Origin: Rivularia sp963920925
GTDB taxonomy: Bacteria > Cyanobacteriota > Cyanobacteriia > Cyanobacteriales > Nostocaceae
DNA length: 64,000 bases
Direction: 5' to 3'
Assembly (NCBI RefSeq): GCF_963920925.1
Contig: NZ_CAWUDI010000010.1
Span: 120,731-184,730, forward strand
The translations under genes were made by a program, and so were the position numbers. Of this stretch, positions 46,092 through 54,917 are shown one piece after another. Each line of letters begins with the position of its first letter. Positions within the stretch are counted from its first letter, which is position 1. The notes beneath the pieces were generated by a model. That model did no database searches, was not told the origin of the DNA, and saw nothing but the letters and a program-made list of their open reading frames with translations.

Positions 46092-46946
46092 TCACTGCTC
46101 ACTGTTTAAACCAAACTGCTTCGCAAGAATATTATCAATAACTCGTTTGGGAAGTAAGTTAGCAACCGTCCAATCAAAGAAATGGTTGGGAACAATCGGA
46201 TAACGAACCCGAGGTTTTGCAGTTGTTAATGCTTTCAAAATTAAGTTTCCTACCGCTTCTGCGGGATAACCCGAACGTCCTTTTTCCAGCGCATAGTCTA
46301 GAAACTTCTTACTTGAAGCTGCAAATTTAGTATTTTCATATAAAGAAACGTCCATTTGTTCGGCTTTATCCCAAATTGGTGTGACTACCGAACCCGGCCC
46401 AATTATAATTACATCTATTCCGTAGAGTATAAGTTCGCGGCGTAAGGCTTCAGAAAATCCTTCTAATGCAAACTTTGATGCACTATAAGCACCGAGAAAT
46501 GGCGATGCAATCTTACCACCAACGGAACTGACATTAATAATCCTTCCCGGTTTACCTTTGCAAGCAGAATTGGTTCCTAATAAAGGTAAAAAAGCCTGAG
46601 TAACAATTAGCTGCCCAATTAAATTGACTTCGATTTGTTTGCTAAATTCCGCAATCGGTTGATGCATTAAAGGGCCACCTTTTGCAATCCCGGCGTTATT
46701 TACTAAACCAAGCAAGTTATTACCGTTAATTTGATTGCTAACTTTATCCGCCGCTTCACGTACAGATTGTTCGTTAGTAACATCGAATATTAAAGGTGTG
46801 AACTTATCCCCAAATTCATTAGTTAAACGTTCTGCATCTTCAGATTTACGAACGCTACCAAATACATGAATTCCTTTACTGGTTAATACTTTCAGCGCAC
46901 CCCAACCGATACCTGTGGAAACGCCCGTGACGACAACGCTTTGCAT
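46092..46946 (-). CDS. Short-chain dehydrogenase/reductase
   Basis: The 284-residue classical SDR has the cofactor motif TGVSTGIGWG (residues 7-16), NNAGIAKGG, and the catalytic Ser-Tyr-Lys as NVSSVGGKIASPFLGAYSASKFALEG. An R after the second strand (SVRKSEDAERL) suggests NADP preference. The substrate cannot be told; SDRs of this subgroup are often annotated as retinol- or hydroxysteroid-like. The C-terminus contains an amphipathic region (NHFFDWTVANLLPKRVIDNIL). It is divergent from the TPR lipoprotein gene. Confidence 0.88.
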   Translation of the reverse strand: MQSVVVTGVSTGIGWGALKVLTSKGIHVFGSVRKSEDAERLTNEFGDKFTPLIFDVTNEQSVREAADKVSNQINGNNLLGLVNNAGIAKGGPLMHQPIAEFSKQIEVNLIGQLIVTQAFLPLLGTNSACKGKPGRIINVSSVGGKIASPFLGAYSASKFALEGFSEALRRELILYGIDVIIIGPGSVVTPIWDKAEQMDVSLYENTKFAASSKKFLDYALEKGRSGYPAEAVGNLILKALTTAKPRVRYPIVPNHFFDWTVANLLPKRVIDNILAKQFGLNSEQ

Positions 46947-47502
46947 ATTTTTAAAGAGCTTATTGTTAAGAGTTAAGAGCGATATTAGCTTTTTTCAATT
47001 CAATATACTGTTCGCTGTCTACTTTTAATTACCTATAAAATTAATAACTAGTGTAGTGCAAAAATAGAAATTAATGATTGCAAATGGTTTGATTCGGTTG
47101 TTTGTCGAAGCAACAAAGCCGAGATAGCAAAATCGGAGAAAGTGCTACAAAAAACCTGCCTTTTTCTAGCTTGAAAGCACAGTAGTTACTGTTTATACAT
47201 AAAAAATGGTTTTTTCTCAGCAAAATTCGCAATAAATATCTTTTCTTGGCTTAAAACATACCTAAAATTTACCTTCCATACGTAATTACATCTTTTAAAA
47301 TGTATAAATGAACAGTAAAATAGAATAAAGGTCGTGATATAAAAAGTATGTAATTTTATCTTTAATTTCGACTAAAGTTATTTGCGGTGTACGAATAGAA
47401 AAAGATTACATCACTCACAGTATTCTCGATTTTGCTTATATTTTCAGGCAATGCAAAATTTTAAAATAAGTAATAAAAAATAAATCTGTAAATTAGTATA
47501 AA
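46947..47502. other. Divergent intergenic region, nothing recognised
   Basis: 556 AT-rich bases between the SDR gene and the TPR gene. No convincing frame, RNA or repeat is seen. Confidence 0.45.
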
Positions 47503-48441
47503 ATGAAATCTCAAAACTCCTTATTTATAGCGTTACTACTGCTATCTATTTCTACAATTAGCTGTAACAAAACTAGCAATTCTGCCATAAAAAACTCTTT
47601 ATTAGCTAAAACTAGCTATAGTCAAACTCTTTTTCAAGCAAAAGACTACTTCGAGCGAGCCGAAAATAAAGTTCAAGAAGGTGACTTAAAAGGAGCAATT
47701 AATAGTTATAACCAGGCGATCGAACTTAATCCCAAGTTTACCGAAGCTTACAATTCCCGTGGTTTAGCAAATCGAAAATTAAAGAATTATAAACAAGCAA
47801 TTTCCGATTACAGCAAAGCAATCAAAATCAATCTTAAATATGCCGAAGCCTTTAACAACAGAGGTTTAGCTCATTATTATCTCAAAGATTATAAAAGTGC
47901 GATCGCCGACTTCAACCAAGCAATTAAAATCAATCCCAAACTAGCTACAGCTTATAGCAACCGAGGTCTTGTGCATCGCAATTTAGATGAGCATCAAAAG
48001 GCTATCAACGATTACGATCGAGCTATTAAGCTAGATCCCGAATATGATACAGCTTATAACAACCGTGGCAACGCTCACAACGATCTAAAAGATAATCAAA
48101 AGGCGATCGCCGATTTTAACCAAGCAATTATACTTAATCCTCGCAATACTAATGCTTTTAATAATCGAGGTTTTGTTTATACCGAATTGAAAGACTATCA
48201 AAAAGCAATTGTCGATTTTAGCCAAATACTCGAAATAGATTCTCAAAACACCTTAGCCTATTACAATCGGGGTTTTGTTCATGAGAAGTTAGGAAATAAA
48301 CTCCAAGCAATCGCAGATTTCAAACAAGCCGCAAATCTTTATCAACAGCAGGGAAATCAGGAAGACTATCAAGAAGCACTTCAGCGAATTGAAAAGCTGA
48401 GCAGTCAGGAGTTAGGAGTACGACTCTTATCGAAAACATAA
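47503..48441 (+). CDS. TPR-repeat lipoprotein
   Basis: The 312-residue protein has a lipoprotein-like signal (hydrophobic residues 7-19, Cys21 in TISC, although the -3 position is not ideal). After a short linker come seven tandem tetratricopeptide repeats (about residues 50-285), each with the pattern NRGxxxxxLKxYxxAIxDFxxAI. It ends in a short tail. TPR proteins act as scaffolds; the anchor suggests the periplasmic side of a membrane. No partner is known. It lies 129 bases upstream of the patX-like gene on the same strand, but a separate promoter for that gene is likely. Confidence 0.85.
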   Translation: MKSQNSLFIALLLLSISTISCNKTSNSAIKNSLLAKTSYSQTLFQAKDYFERAENKVQEGDLKGAINSYNQAIELNPKFTEAYNSRGLANRKLKNYKQAISDYSKAIKINLKYAEAFNNRGLAHYYLKDYKSAIADFNQAIKINPKLATAYSNRGLVHRNLDEHQKAINDYDRAIKLDPEYDTAYNNRGNAHNDLKDNQKAIADFNQAIILNPRNTNAFNNRGFVYTELKDYQKAIVDFSQILEIDSQNTLAYYNRGFVHEKLGNKLQAIADFKQAANLYQQQGNQEDYQEALQRIEKLSSQELGVRLLSKT

Positions 48442-48505
48442 AATCTATAAGAAAGTAATTTATTCTCAGTAATAAAAAAAAATATGTATTCTATTTGACT
48501 TGAAA

Positions 48506-48540
48506 TCCAGAGACTAAGAGAGGTAGATTGTTGTATTAAT
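48506..48540 (+). promoter_or_regulatory. Possible promoter of the patX-like gene
   Basis: TCCAGA (48506-48511) differs by one base from TCCGGA, the motif seen at -35 in promoters induced early in heterocyst differentiation. A TATTAAT stretch (48534-48540) lies 22 bases further, slightly too far for ideal -35/-10 spacing. The ATG is 30 bases beyond. This is weak evidence. Confidence 0.25.
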
Positions 48541-48570
48541 AGTAATTTGCCCTAGTTTGACTCGAAAATT

Positions 48571-48768
48571 ATGAAAATTTTATACTTTATTTTGCCGCTA
48601 TTGATTTCAGTAGCGCCACCTTCGTTTACCCAAAATTCTATATTTCAATCAAACAATCAATTAGATACTTATAAACAAACACTAAATAAGCATCTAAATA
48701 AAAAGCCAAAAAGACAAAAAGACCATCGTGGTAGCGGCCGTCGTAATTATCATAAGCCTCTGAACTGA
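48571..48768 (+). CDS. patX: PatX-type RGSGR-containing heterocyst inhibitor peptide precursor
   Basis: The 65-residue protein has a signal peptide (KILYFILPLLISVAPPSFTQ, residues 2-21), a polar linker rich in Asn, Gln and Lys, and near the C-terminus HRGSGRR (residues 52-58; the RGSGR codons are 48727-48741). RGSGR is the pentapeptide of PatS and HetN that binds HetR and blocks heterocyst formation. PatX proteins, known across HetR-bearing filamentous cyanobacteria, are short, exported and carry an HRG(S/T)GRR-like motif near their end, exactly this layout. It would be matured and passed between cells to set heterocyst spacing. hetR is not in the window. The name rests on motif and architecture. 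Confidence 0.85.
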   Translation: MKILYFILPLLISVAPPSFTQNSIFQSNNQLDTYKQTLNKHLNKKPKRQKDHRGSGRRNYHKPLN

Positions 48769-48802
48769 TTGGGGGTTGATAGTTAAGCGTGAATCGGATT
48801 AA

Positions 48803-49144
48803 TTAAAAGACAGCATAACCTGTATCGGGTCTTTTGATCGGTGAATGAAATCCTAAAACAATATTAGATTTAGAAATTCCTTTTTCTAATAACTGCTCCG
48901 CAACACGTAAATCCGTACCGTCATGCTGCACCCATACTTTACCATCATCATTAACATCAATATGTAAGTAACAACCATAAGTACGTTTAGAATCTCGCCA
49001 TCCGTTAAAATAAAGTAAATAATGACCGCCTTGATCATCTAAAATAATTTGATTTTTCACTTCATTTCCGGGACGCTCGCCAAGTTTACCAATCTCAATC
49101 GTAAGTTGGCGAACAATTGATTTATAATTAGCTACTTTATCCAT
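48803..49144 (-). CDS. xisI: XisI family protein (fdxN element excision controlling factor)
   Basis: The 113-residue protein matches XisI: MDKVANYKSIVRQLTIEI, LDDQGGHYLLYFNGWRDSKRTYGCYLH, VWVQHDGTDL, LLEKGISKSNIVLGFHSPIKRPDTGYAVF. In Anabaena XisI works with XisH to permit XisF-driven excision of the fdxN element during heterocyst differentiation. Many XisH/XisI pairs occur in genomes away from any such element, with unknown role. Its start overlaps the end of xisH by 13 bases, so the two are translated together. No XisF recombinase is present here. Confidence 0.92.
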   Translation of the reverse strand: MDKVANYKSIVRQLTIEIGKLGERPGNEVKNQIILDDQGGHYLLYFNGWRDSKRTYGCYLHIDVNDDGKVWVQHDGTDLRVAEQLLEKGISKSNIVLGFHSPIKRPDTGYAVF

Positions 49145-49545
49145 GCTTCTATAATTCCTTTTTTGATCTGATAGACAAGCATTTTGACCTGATAGCGTAT
49201 TAATAATTCTTGAATAAAGCTCTCCTGAAAGAAATCTTCATAGATATCATCTGGAACAGCCAAAAACAAAGTTCTCTCAGGCATCTTTTTTTCAAGAGCG
49301 TATTGATAAAAATTGAACTGTCCTAAAGCTAGGTAGAAATCCTGTAATGTTGAAACACCAATAAAACTCTTAATTTCTACAGCAATCTTTTCACCTTCTT
49401 TTTCTGCCGCAATTAATCTTTCCGCACCTAAATCTACTTGAATTTTACGTTTACCTGCTTCTACAACCAGTGGGTCATCTGTTATCAACCATCCTTCCTT
49501 AATAAGCGCTACTTTTACTATTTCATGGTATTTATCTCTAGCCAT
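49132..49545 (-). CDS. xisH: XisH family protein (endonuclease-like fold)
   Basis: The 137-residue protein begins MARDKYHEIVKVALIKEGWLI. It has the D-x(n)-ExK arrangement VDLGAER (Asp38) and VEIKSF (Glu57, Lys59), which resembles PD-(D/E)xK nuclease cores. Further family motifs are LQDFYLALGQFNFYQYALEK and RTLFLAVP. XisH is required with XisI for excision of the fdxN element in Anabaena, though its activity there is not defined. Nuclease activity is inference from the motif. It is the first gene of the pair and overlaps xisI. Confidence 0.92.
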   Translation of the reverse strand: MARDKYHEIVKVALIKEGWLITDDPLVVEAGKRKIQVDLGAERLIAAEKEGEKIAVEIKSFIGVSTLQDFYLALGQFNFYQYALEKKMPERTLFLAVPDDIYEDFFQESFIQELLIRYQVKMLVYQIKKGIIEAWIK

Positions 49546-49631
49546 AAAAATATTTTTACAAAACAGATTGCCAATAATTATCTTATATTAACTCAATATA
49601 ATACGGCATCTTAACTATAATTTATATCTAT

Positions 49632-50225
49632 TCAGCAATTTCTCAATTCTTCTAACTTACTCAATATAAGTTTCAATTCCACCGAAGACAAACTCTGACG
49701 TGCAGAAGCAAAAAATACAGATAAATTGGCAAAACCTTGATGTTCGTAAACGCTAGCTTGTAAAGCCATTTCTAATCGATCCAATTGTCTGACAAACTGC
49801 GATTCTACTGATTCACCTTTTTCATATTCTTCCCATAACGCAATCCATTTAAACCCGTTAGGAAGTTTTTCTAAAACCTTTACGACAGATTGCTTTTCTA
49901 ACTGATATTTATGATTTTTATCAATGTTATCTGCTGGGGTAAAATCACCGGCATATATTTCTCCTAAATCGTGAATCAATGCCATTCTAATTACTTTGGC
50001 AGTGTCTAATTCAACAGAATATTCATCAGCTAGTATCAAAGCTAATAAAGCTACACAAAAAGAATGTTCTGCAACGCTTTCACAGTTCTCTAAGGATATT
50101 CCTTGATGCAGCCAACCCTGACGATAAAGCTGTTTTAATTGAACGAATTCAAAATATGCTTCAATAACTGGTAAAGTATGTTTACCCTGTAAAAGATTAA
50201 TCGGTAAATCTGCTTTCGTTTCCAT
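49632..50225 (-). CDS. HD-domain phosphohydrolase (YfbR/HDDC2-like)
   Basis: The 197-residue protein has the HD-domain metal ligands: an early histidine in SVAEHSFCVALLAL, the His-Asp pair in ALIHDLGEIYAGD, and a late Asp in RQLDRLEMALQ. This matches the 5'-deoxynucleotidase YfbR and human HDDC2 group, which remove phosphate from deoxynucleoside monophosphates. Substrate is not provable by eye. ATG at 50225. It is upstream of xisH on the same strand with an 86-base gap. Confidence 0.85.
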   Translation of the reverse strand: METKADLPINLLQGKHTLPVIEAYFEFVQLKQLYRQGWLHQGISLENCESVAEHSFCVALLALILADEYSVELDTAKVIRMALIHDLGEIYAGDFTPADNIDKNHKYQLEKQSVVKVLEKLPNGFKWIALWEEYEKGESVESQFVRQLDRLEMALQASVYEHQGFANLSVFFASARQSLSSVELKLILSKLEELRNC

Positions 50226-50484
50226 CTTTAATCAATTATGAATGAACAATTATCAATTATCAAGCATTTTCTTTCAGATTGTAGTCCGTTAACTAAGTCT
50301 GCCCGTAAGGACAAGCATCTTGCTCGTGAGTAAATATATAATCAGCTAATTTTCTTTGACCTTTAACGATCCAAAATCAAAAATCCAAAATCCCATGACC
50401 TTCAAACTTAACTATAAATCTTAAAATACAAACGTGCTTGCTTCGTGATATAAATTTTCTTACCTGATTTTATAACAAAAGCAT

Positions 50485-52254
50485 ATGCGTATTTTATCTC
50501 GCTCAATCATTTTATTAAGCGTTGTTTTTTACACACAAATTGCTAGTGCTGCTTTTGAAAAACCTTTGCGCGGTAAAAGAGCAATGGTAGTTTCAGCCCA
50601 TCCTTTAGCTAGCGATGCGGGGTTGGAAATGCTACAAAAAGGAGGTAATGCTATTGATGCTGCCGTAGCGACAACTTTTGCAATTTCGGTGGTGGAACCT
50701 TTTTCGGCTGGAATTGGTGGTGGCGGTTTTCTGTTGATGCACGATTCAAGAAAGCGTACAATTAAAGCTTTAGATTTTCGGGAACGCGCTCCGTTGAAAG
50801 CAACGAAAAATATGTATTTGGATGATGACGGTAAAGTGCGTCGCGATGCAAGTATCAATGGCTATTTGGCTGTAGGTACGCCGGGAACTGTTGCAGGTAT
50901 GTATGAGGTGCATCGCCGAAGCGGTAAGTTGCCTTGGAAAACAGTTGTTGCACCTTCGATTAAATTGGCAAAGGATGGTTTTGTAGTCAGTGACAAGTTC
51001 GTGCAAGCTGTCAAAATACGTAAGAAAATGATTGCTAGCAACCAACCTGCACGAGCTATTTTTACTCGCAACGGTAATTATTTTCAACCGGGGGAAAAGC
51101 TCGTACAGAGAGATTTGGGAAGAACTTTACAAGATATAGCTGGTAATCCTCAAAGTTTCTATACGGGAAGAATCGCTAGGGCGATCGCCAGTGATATGGC
51201 AAAAAATAACGGCTTAATTACTCTAGAAGACTTGAAATCTTACAAACCGATTTGGCGCGAGCCAGTATGCGGTAATTTCCGTAAAGCCAGAGTTTGTTCG
51301 ATGCCACCACCATCATCGGGAGGCATTCATTTATTGCAGATGTTAAATATTATCGGCGATACCGATCTAAAATCTTTAGGATGGCACCACCCAGACGCAA
51401 TCCACTTGACGGCGGAAGCGATGCGAATTGCTTATGCCGATCGCTCCGAATATTTGGGCGATCCTGATTTTGTCAAAGTTCCCCAACAACAGCTGATAAA
51501 TCCAGAGTATGCAAAACTTCGCCGTCAGCAAATCGATATGCAGCGTGCAAAACCTTCAACTGAAGTAAAGCCGATTGATAAAAATATATTAGAGAAATTT
51601 ACTCGAAACGAACCATCAAGATTAATACCTGCATATCCTAATCCAAAATATATAAATAAGAAATACCACGAGTCTACAGAAACCAGCCATCTAACAGTTA
51701 TTGACGAACAACTTAACGCCGTAAGTTTAACGTTTACGATTAATTTAGGTTTTGGTGCTGGTGTAGTCACACCGGGAACGGGAATAGTTCTTAATAATGA
51801 AATGGATGATTTTTCAGCAGCACCGGGAGTTCCCAACGCTTTCGGCTTGCTCGGCAACGAAGCGAATTCCATCGCACCTCTCAAAACTCCTCTATCGAGC
51901 ATGACTCCGACAATTGTCACCGAAAACGGAAGGTTGCGGATGGCTGTGGGTACCCCAGGTGGCAGCACGATTATTACTCAAGTATTGCAAATAATTCTCA
52001 ATATATTGGAATATGATATGGATGCAGCAGCAGCAGTATCTGCATCCCGCATACATCATCAATGGTTTCCCGATATGTTGCGCGTTGAGCCTTGGGGGTT
52101 GGATACATTGACTCTGCAAGAATTAGAACGACGGGGACACAAAATCAAACAAACCAACCCCTGGGGTAACTCCAACCTAATTATTGTCAAACCAGACGGC
52201 ACTCTCGAAGGTGCGGCAGATCCGAGGGGGGAAGGGGAAGCTAGGGGGATTTAG
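50485..52254 (+). CDS. ggt: Gamma-glutamyltransferase
   Basis: The 589-residue precursor has a signal peptide (about residues 1-22, ending ASAAFEKP) and the Ntn-hydrolase fold. The self-cleavage nucleophile is Thr400 in the ETSHLTVID stretch, beginning the small subunit. Other motifs are GGNAIDAAVAT, GIGGGGFLL, DFRERAP, LNNEMDDFSAAPGVPN and the oxyanion SS in PLSSMTPTIV. It hydrolyses glutathione and other gamma-glutamyl compounds in the periplasm. The lid-loop region is present. It is divergent from the HD phosphohydrolase gene. Confidence 0.95.
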   Translation: MRILSRSIILLSVVFYTQIASAAFEKPLRGKRAMVVSAHPLASDAGLEMLQKGGNAIDAAVATTFAISVVEPFSAGIGGGGFLLMHDSRKRTIKALDFRERAPLKATKNMYLDDDGKVRRDASINGYLAVGTPGTVAGMYEVHRRSGKLPWKTVVAPSIKLAKDGFVVSDKFVQAVKIRKKMIASNQPARAIFTRNGNYFQPGEKLVQRDLGRTLQDIAGNPQSFYTGRIARAIASDMAKNNGLITLEDLKSYKPIWREPVCGNFRKARVCSMPPPSSGGIHLLQMLNIIGDTDLKSLGWHHPDAIHLTAEAMRIAYADRSEYLGDPDFVKVPQQQLINPEYAKLRRQQIDMQRAKPSTEVKPIDKNILEKFTRNEPSRLIPAYPNPKYINKKYHESTETSHLTVIDEQLNAVSLTFTINLGFGAGVVTPGTGIVLNNEMDDFSAAPGVPNAFGLLGNEANSIAPLKTPLSSMTPTIVTENGRLRMAVGTPGGSTIITQVLQIILNILEYDMDAAAAVSASRIHHQWFPDMLRVEPWGLDTLTLQELERRGHKIKQTNPWGNSNLIIVKPDGTLEGAADPRGEGEARGI

Positions 52255-52316
52255 GAGATGGGGTGATGGGGGGAGAGGGGGTAGAAAAAACTCCTAACTC
52301 TCCCTATTCCCTATTT

Positions 52317-52574
52317 TTATGTGAAGCGTCTAAAGTCTGAAGTTACCAAAGGTGAAAATTCGTTGGCGCGGGCGCTGGGTACTATTGTCCAACCTGCTTT
52401 TAATAACTTTTGATAAGTAGCCCATCCTTTGGAACCGCCTGGTATCTTATAATCTGGTACTGCTAATTGTCGAAAAGCGGTGTATGGCCGCCAGGGTTCG
52501 TTCGGTGCTGTCTGCAAGTGCAAAATCTTCTCTCCGCTTTGACCGGACTTGGATAACCAGCACATTCTTTTCAT
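52317..52574 (-). CDS. Small conserved-looking protein, hypothetical
   Basis: The 85-residue protein begins MKRMCWLSKSGQSGEKILHLQ, then APNEPWRPYTAFRQLAVPDY and GGSKGWATYQKLLKAGWTIVP. A good AGGAG lies six bases before the ATG at 52574. There is no signal or membrane helix. The sequence feels like a conserved cyanobacterial family, but I know no function for it. It is convergent with ggt. Confidence 0.65.
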   Translation of the reverse strand: MKRMCWLSKSGQSGEKILHLQTAPNEPWRPYTAFRQLAVPDYKIPGGSKGWATYQKLLKAGWTIVPSARANEFSPLVTSDFRRFT

Positions 52575-53060
52575 ACAATCTCCTTTGCATCTAGCCTATA
52601 ATGCATTATTGTAGATATTTGTCAAGCCTTGCCTCACCCTTTCAGGATGTTTTTGAAGAATGAGTTATAAAAGATAAAATACATTTAGTTTTCATTCTTC
52701 AGTTTTTGGGCAATATTCAACAGCGTTTGATGATAGTTTGATATAGTCGTTTATTTAGAAATTACATTGCTGCTTCTTGTCTAAATAAAAACTAACCACA
52801 GACAAAATCGCCCGTGGAATCAAAAATCAAATACCGATAACAAATATCTACGTTTGTCTAATTGTATATGTATTTTTACTAGCTGTGTGTAGCTTTAGTT
52901 ACCTTTGTGAGGTATCATTTTACATTAATAGATCGGTATATTTCAAAGCTAATAATTAATTTATAGAACTCTTGGTTTCTAAAGCTTTTGCGCCTAAAAA
53001 TTCCAGACTCAAGTTTGTATATAGGAATAAAGATTATTTAAACATTGGTTTTTTGTTTTC
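52575..53060. other. Intergenic region, nothing recognised
   Basis: 486 AT-rich bases between the 52317 and 53061 minus-strand genes. No convincing frame, RNA or repeat is found. Confidence 0.45.
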
Positions 53061-53654
53061 CTAATTTATCGAGGAAATATAGCAAGAATCGCCAATAATC
53101 TCGCAAATTTGAGCAACTAATTTAGAATAAACATTTTCTGATAAAGCTGGTTTTGCTGCTCCGAGGGAAATTGATTCGTTTAAGTCAATCCAGGATTTGC
53201 ATCCACCATATCGTTGATGATACGTCACAAGTTGTTCTGCTGGTAGCTTGTATGCCCGTAATAGCAACACGAACAGGGGTTCTTGAGGTTTCCATTTTTG
53301 GCGATCGCTCACGAATTCTTGACTCCAAATGTGAAATTGAAACAAAGCGTTAACGATTGATTCGTCGGAAACTGGCAAAATATGGGTAATTTCAGCGTAA
53401 CTAGTTATTTTTACGCTTTCAGGTCGTAAACCCGGTGTTACTGAAATAACTTGATCGGAATAATCAGCTTTGAGCATAAAAGTTTTTTGATGCTCGTAAG
53501 TTGGATAAAGCAAAACTTGATTGTGAGCAACTTGAAAACTCCCACCTTTTTCGTGGATACCACCTTTACGCAGCAGCATTATCGTCTTTCCGGTTTTTAG
53601 CGCATCAACGGCGATCGCCCATTCTTTCAATGCGTTATTTATAGTTAATTCCAT
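53061..53654 (-). CDS. DUF1802 family protein
   Basis: The 197-residue protein has the DUF1802 pattern: a start MELTINNALKEWAIAVDALKTGKTIMLLRKGGIHEKGGSF, the HNQVLLYPTYEHQ motif and YHQRYGGCKSWIDL near the C-terminus. Some databases link this family to nuclease-like folds or restriction systems, but no activity is proved. No partner gene is close by. The ATG at 53654 has no strong ribosome site. Confidence 0.8.
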   Translation of the reverse strand: MELTINNALKEWAIAVDALKTGKTIMLLRKGGIHEKGGSFQVAHNQVLLYPTYEHQKTFMLKADYSDQVISVTPGLRPESVKITSYAEITHILPVSDESIVNALFQFHIWSQEFVSDRQKWKPQEPLFVLLLRAYKLPAEQLVTYHQRYGGCKSWIDLNESISLGAAKPALSENVYSKLVAQICEIIGDSCYISSIN

Positions 53655-53940
53655 TTGCGATTTTAGATTTTGGATTGTTATATATATAGAGCTTGCGTAA
53701 TTGCAACGTTAGCGCCTAGCGGAGCGTACCGTAGGTATTGCGTGTCCCTCAAGAAACATAAAATTAAGCTTGACTTACGGCTTAGATCCCCCCAACCCAC
53801 GCCACTTCCTACAACTCTGGGAACCAGAGCAACGGAGTGGCTCCCCTTCAAAAAGGGGGGCTTTGCGTAAGTCTTAATGTCCTAATATAGTCATTCTAAG
53901 TAATTGACAAGCTCCGTTACCTATTCCCTATTTTCTGTTC
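53655..53940. repeat. Repeat cluster between DUF1802 gene and truncated AKR gene
   Basis: The gap holds the inverted copy of the 45975-46008 repeat (53717-53749), a C-run/G-run hairpin (about 53785-53868) whose loop carries unrelated sequence, and the 'gcgtaagtctta' tail seen with other copies. It ends where the reductase frame begins, so repeat-mediated deletion may have removed that gene's 5' end. Confidence 0.65.
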
Positions 53941-54718
53941 TTCAGAAAAAATTGTTGCCCAAGCACTATCAGATGTGCGAGATAAACTTGAATATGCGAC
54001 GAAAGTTTTCGTCAATCATCTTAAATATCAACAAGTAATCGAAGCTTGCGAACGTTCTTTAAAAAATCTTCAAACTGACTATATTGATTTATACCAAATT
54101 CATTGGCCTAGCGGTGCTTTAAATTCCGAAATTGTTCCGATAGAAGAGACAATGAACGCCCTCAACCACTTAAAAGAACAAGGTAAAATCCGGGCAATTG
54201 GTGTATCAAATTTTTCTCGAAAACAATTAGAAGAAGCTGCAAAGTACGGCAGAATTGATAGTTTGCAACCACCCTATTCTTTATTTTGGCGAAAAGTTGA
54301 AAACGATGCAGTGCCTTACTGTATTGAAAATAATATTTCCATCTTGGCTTATTCCCCTCTAGCCCAAGGATTACTAACTGGAAAATTTGATGCTTCCCAT
54401 AAATTCCAAGAAGGTGATAACCGCGCAGACAACCAGTTGTTTCAAGGGGAAAACATCAAACGTGCCCAAGAAGCTTTAGATCAACTGCGCCCAATCGCCG
54501 AAAGCCATCAATGCAGCCTCGCACAGCTATCATTAGCATGGTTAATCGCTCAACCTCAAACTAACGCGATCGCCGGTGCCCGTATTGCCGAACACGTTGT
54601 ATCAAACGCCAAAGCTGCCGAAGTAAAACTTTCTCAAGACGAATTAAAACAAATAGACGCGATCGGAAAAACCGTCACCAGCCATCATGACGACAGCCCC
54701 GTAATGTGGACTTGGTAA
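53941..54718 (+). pseudogene. Aldo/keto reductase, 5'-truncated
   Basis: The frame reads SEKIVAQALSDVRDKLEYATKV from about 53945 and then the rest of an AKR barrel: IDLYQIHWPSG, IRAIGVSNFSRKQLEEA, SILAYSPLAQGLLTGKF and AQLSLAWLIAQPQTNAIAGA. About 60-70 N-terminal residues are missing, including the first strands and the DxxxxYGxGxSE region that carries the catalytic Asp and Tyr. The catalytic Lys and His are still present. An internal ATG at 53975 would give 247 residues (a full enzyme has about 315), but without the Tyr it should not work. The break lies directly after the repeat cluster. Confidence 0.8.
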
Positions 54719-54723
54719 TCAGT

Positions 54724-54870
54724 TAGGAGTTAGGAGGCGCGGAGTTAGGAGTTTAATAGATTTTGGATTTTAGTTTTTGACAACGGATGCGTTTCTTTTA
54801 GATTTTGGATTATAAGAGTTAGGAATTGAGTTTTAAATTTCTACCCCCTCTTCCCCCTCTCCCCAACTAA
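54724..54870. repeat. TTAGGAG heptamers and AACGGATGC repeat
   Basis: GTTAGGAG units, a diverged copy of the AACAACGGATGC repeat and a CCCCCTCT run follow the reductase remnant. This is the same set as at 8255-8410. Confidence 0.65.
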
Positions 54871-54917
54871 TAATATTGCGAAATTTGAAGACTCGTAAAC
54901 TTCAGTTAATCAGGGGT

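Noticed and set aside
49132..49545. XisH as evidence of an fdxN excision element in this window
   Set aside because: No XisF recombinase, nif genes or element ends are seen; xisH/xisI pairs are common away from such elements.
53975..54718. Aldo/keto reductase read as an intact 247-residue gene
   Set aside because: The frame continues upstream of this ATG with AKR sequence and lacks the N-terminal catalytic region, so the gene is truncated.
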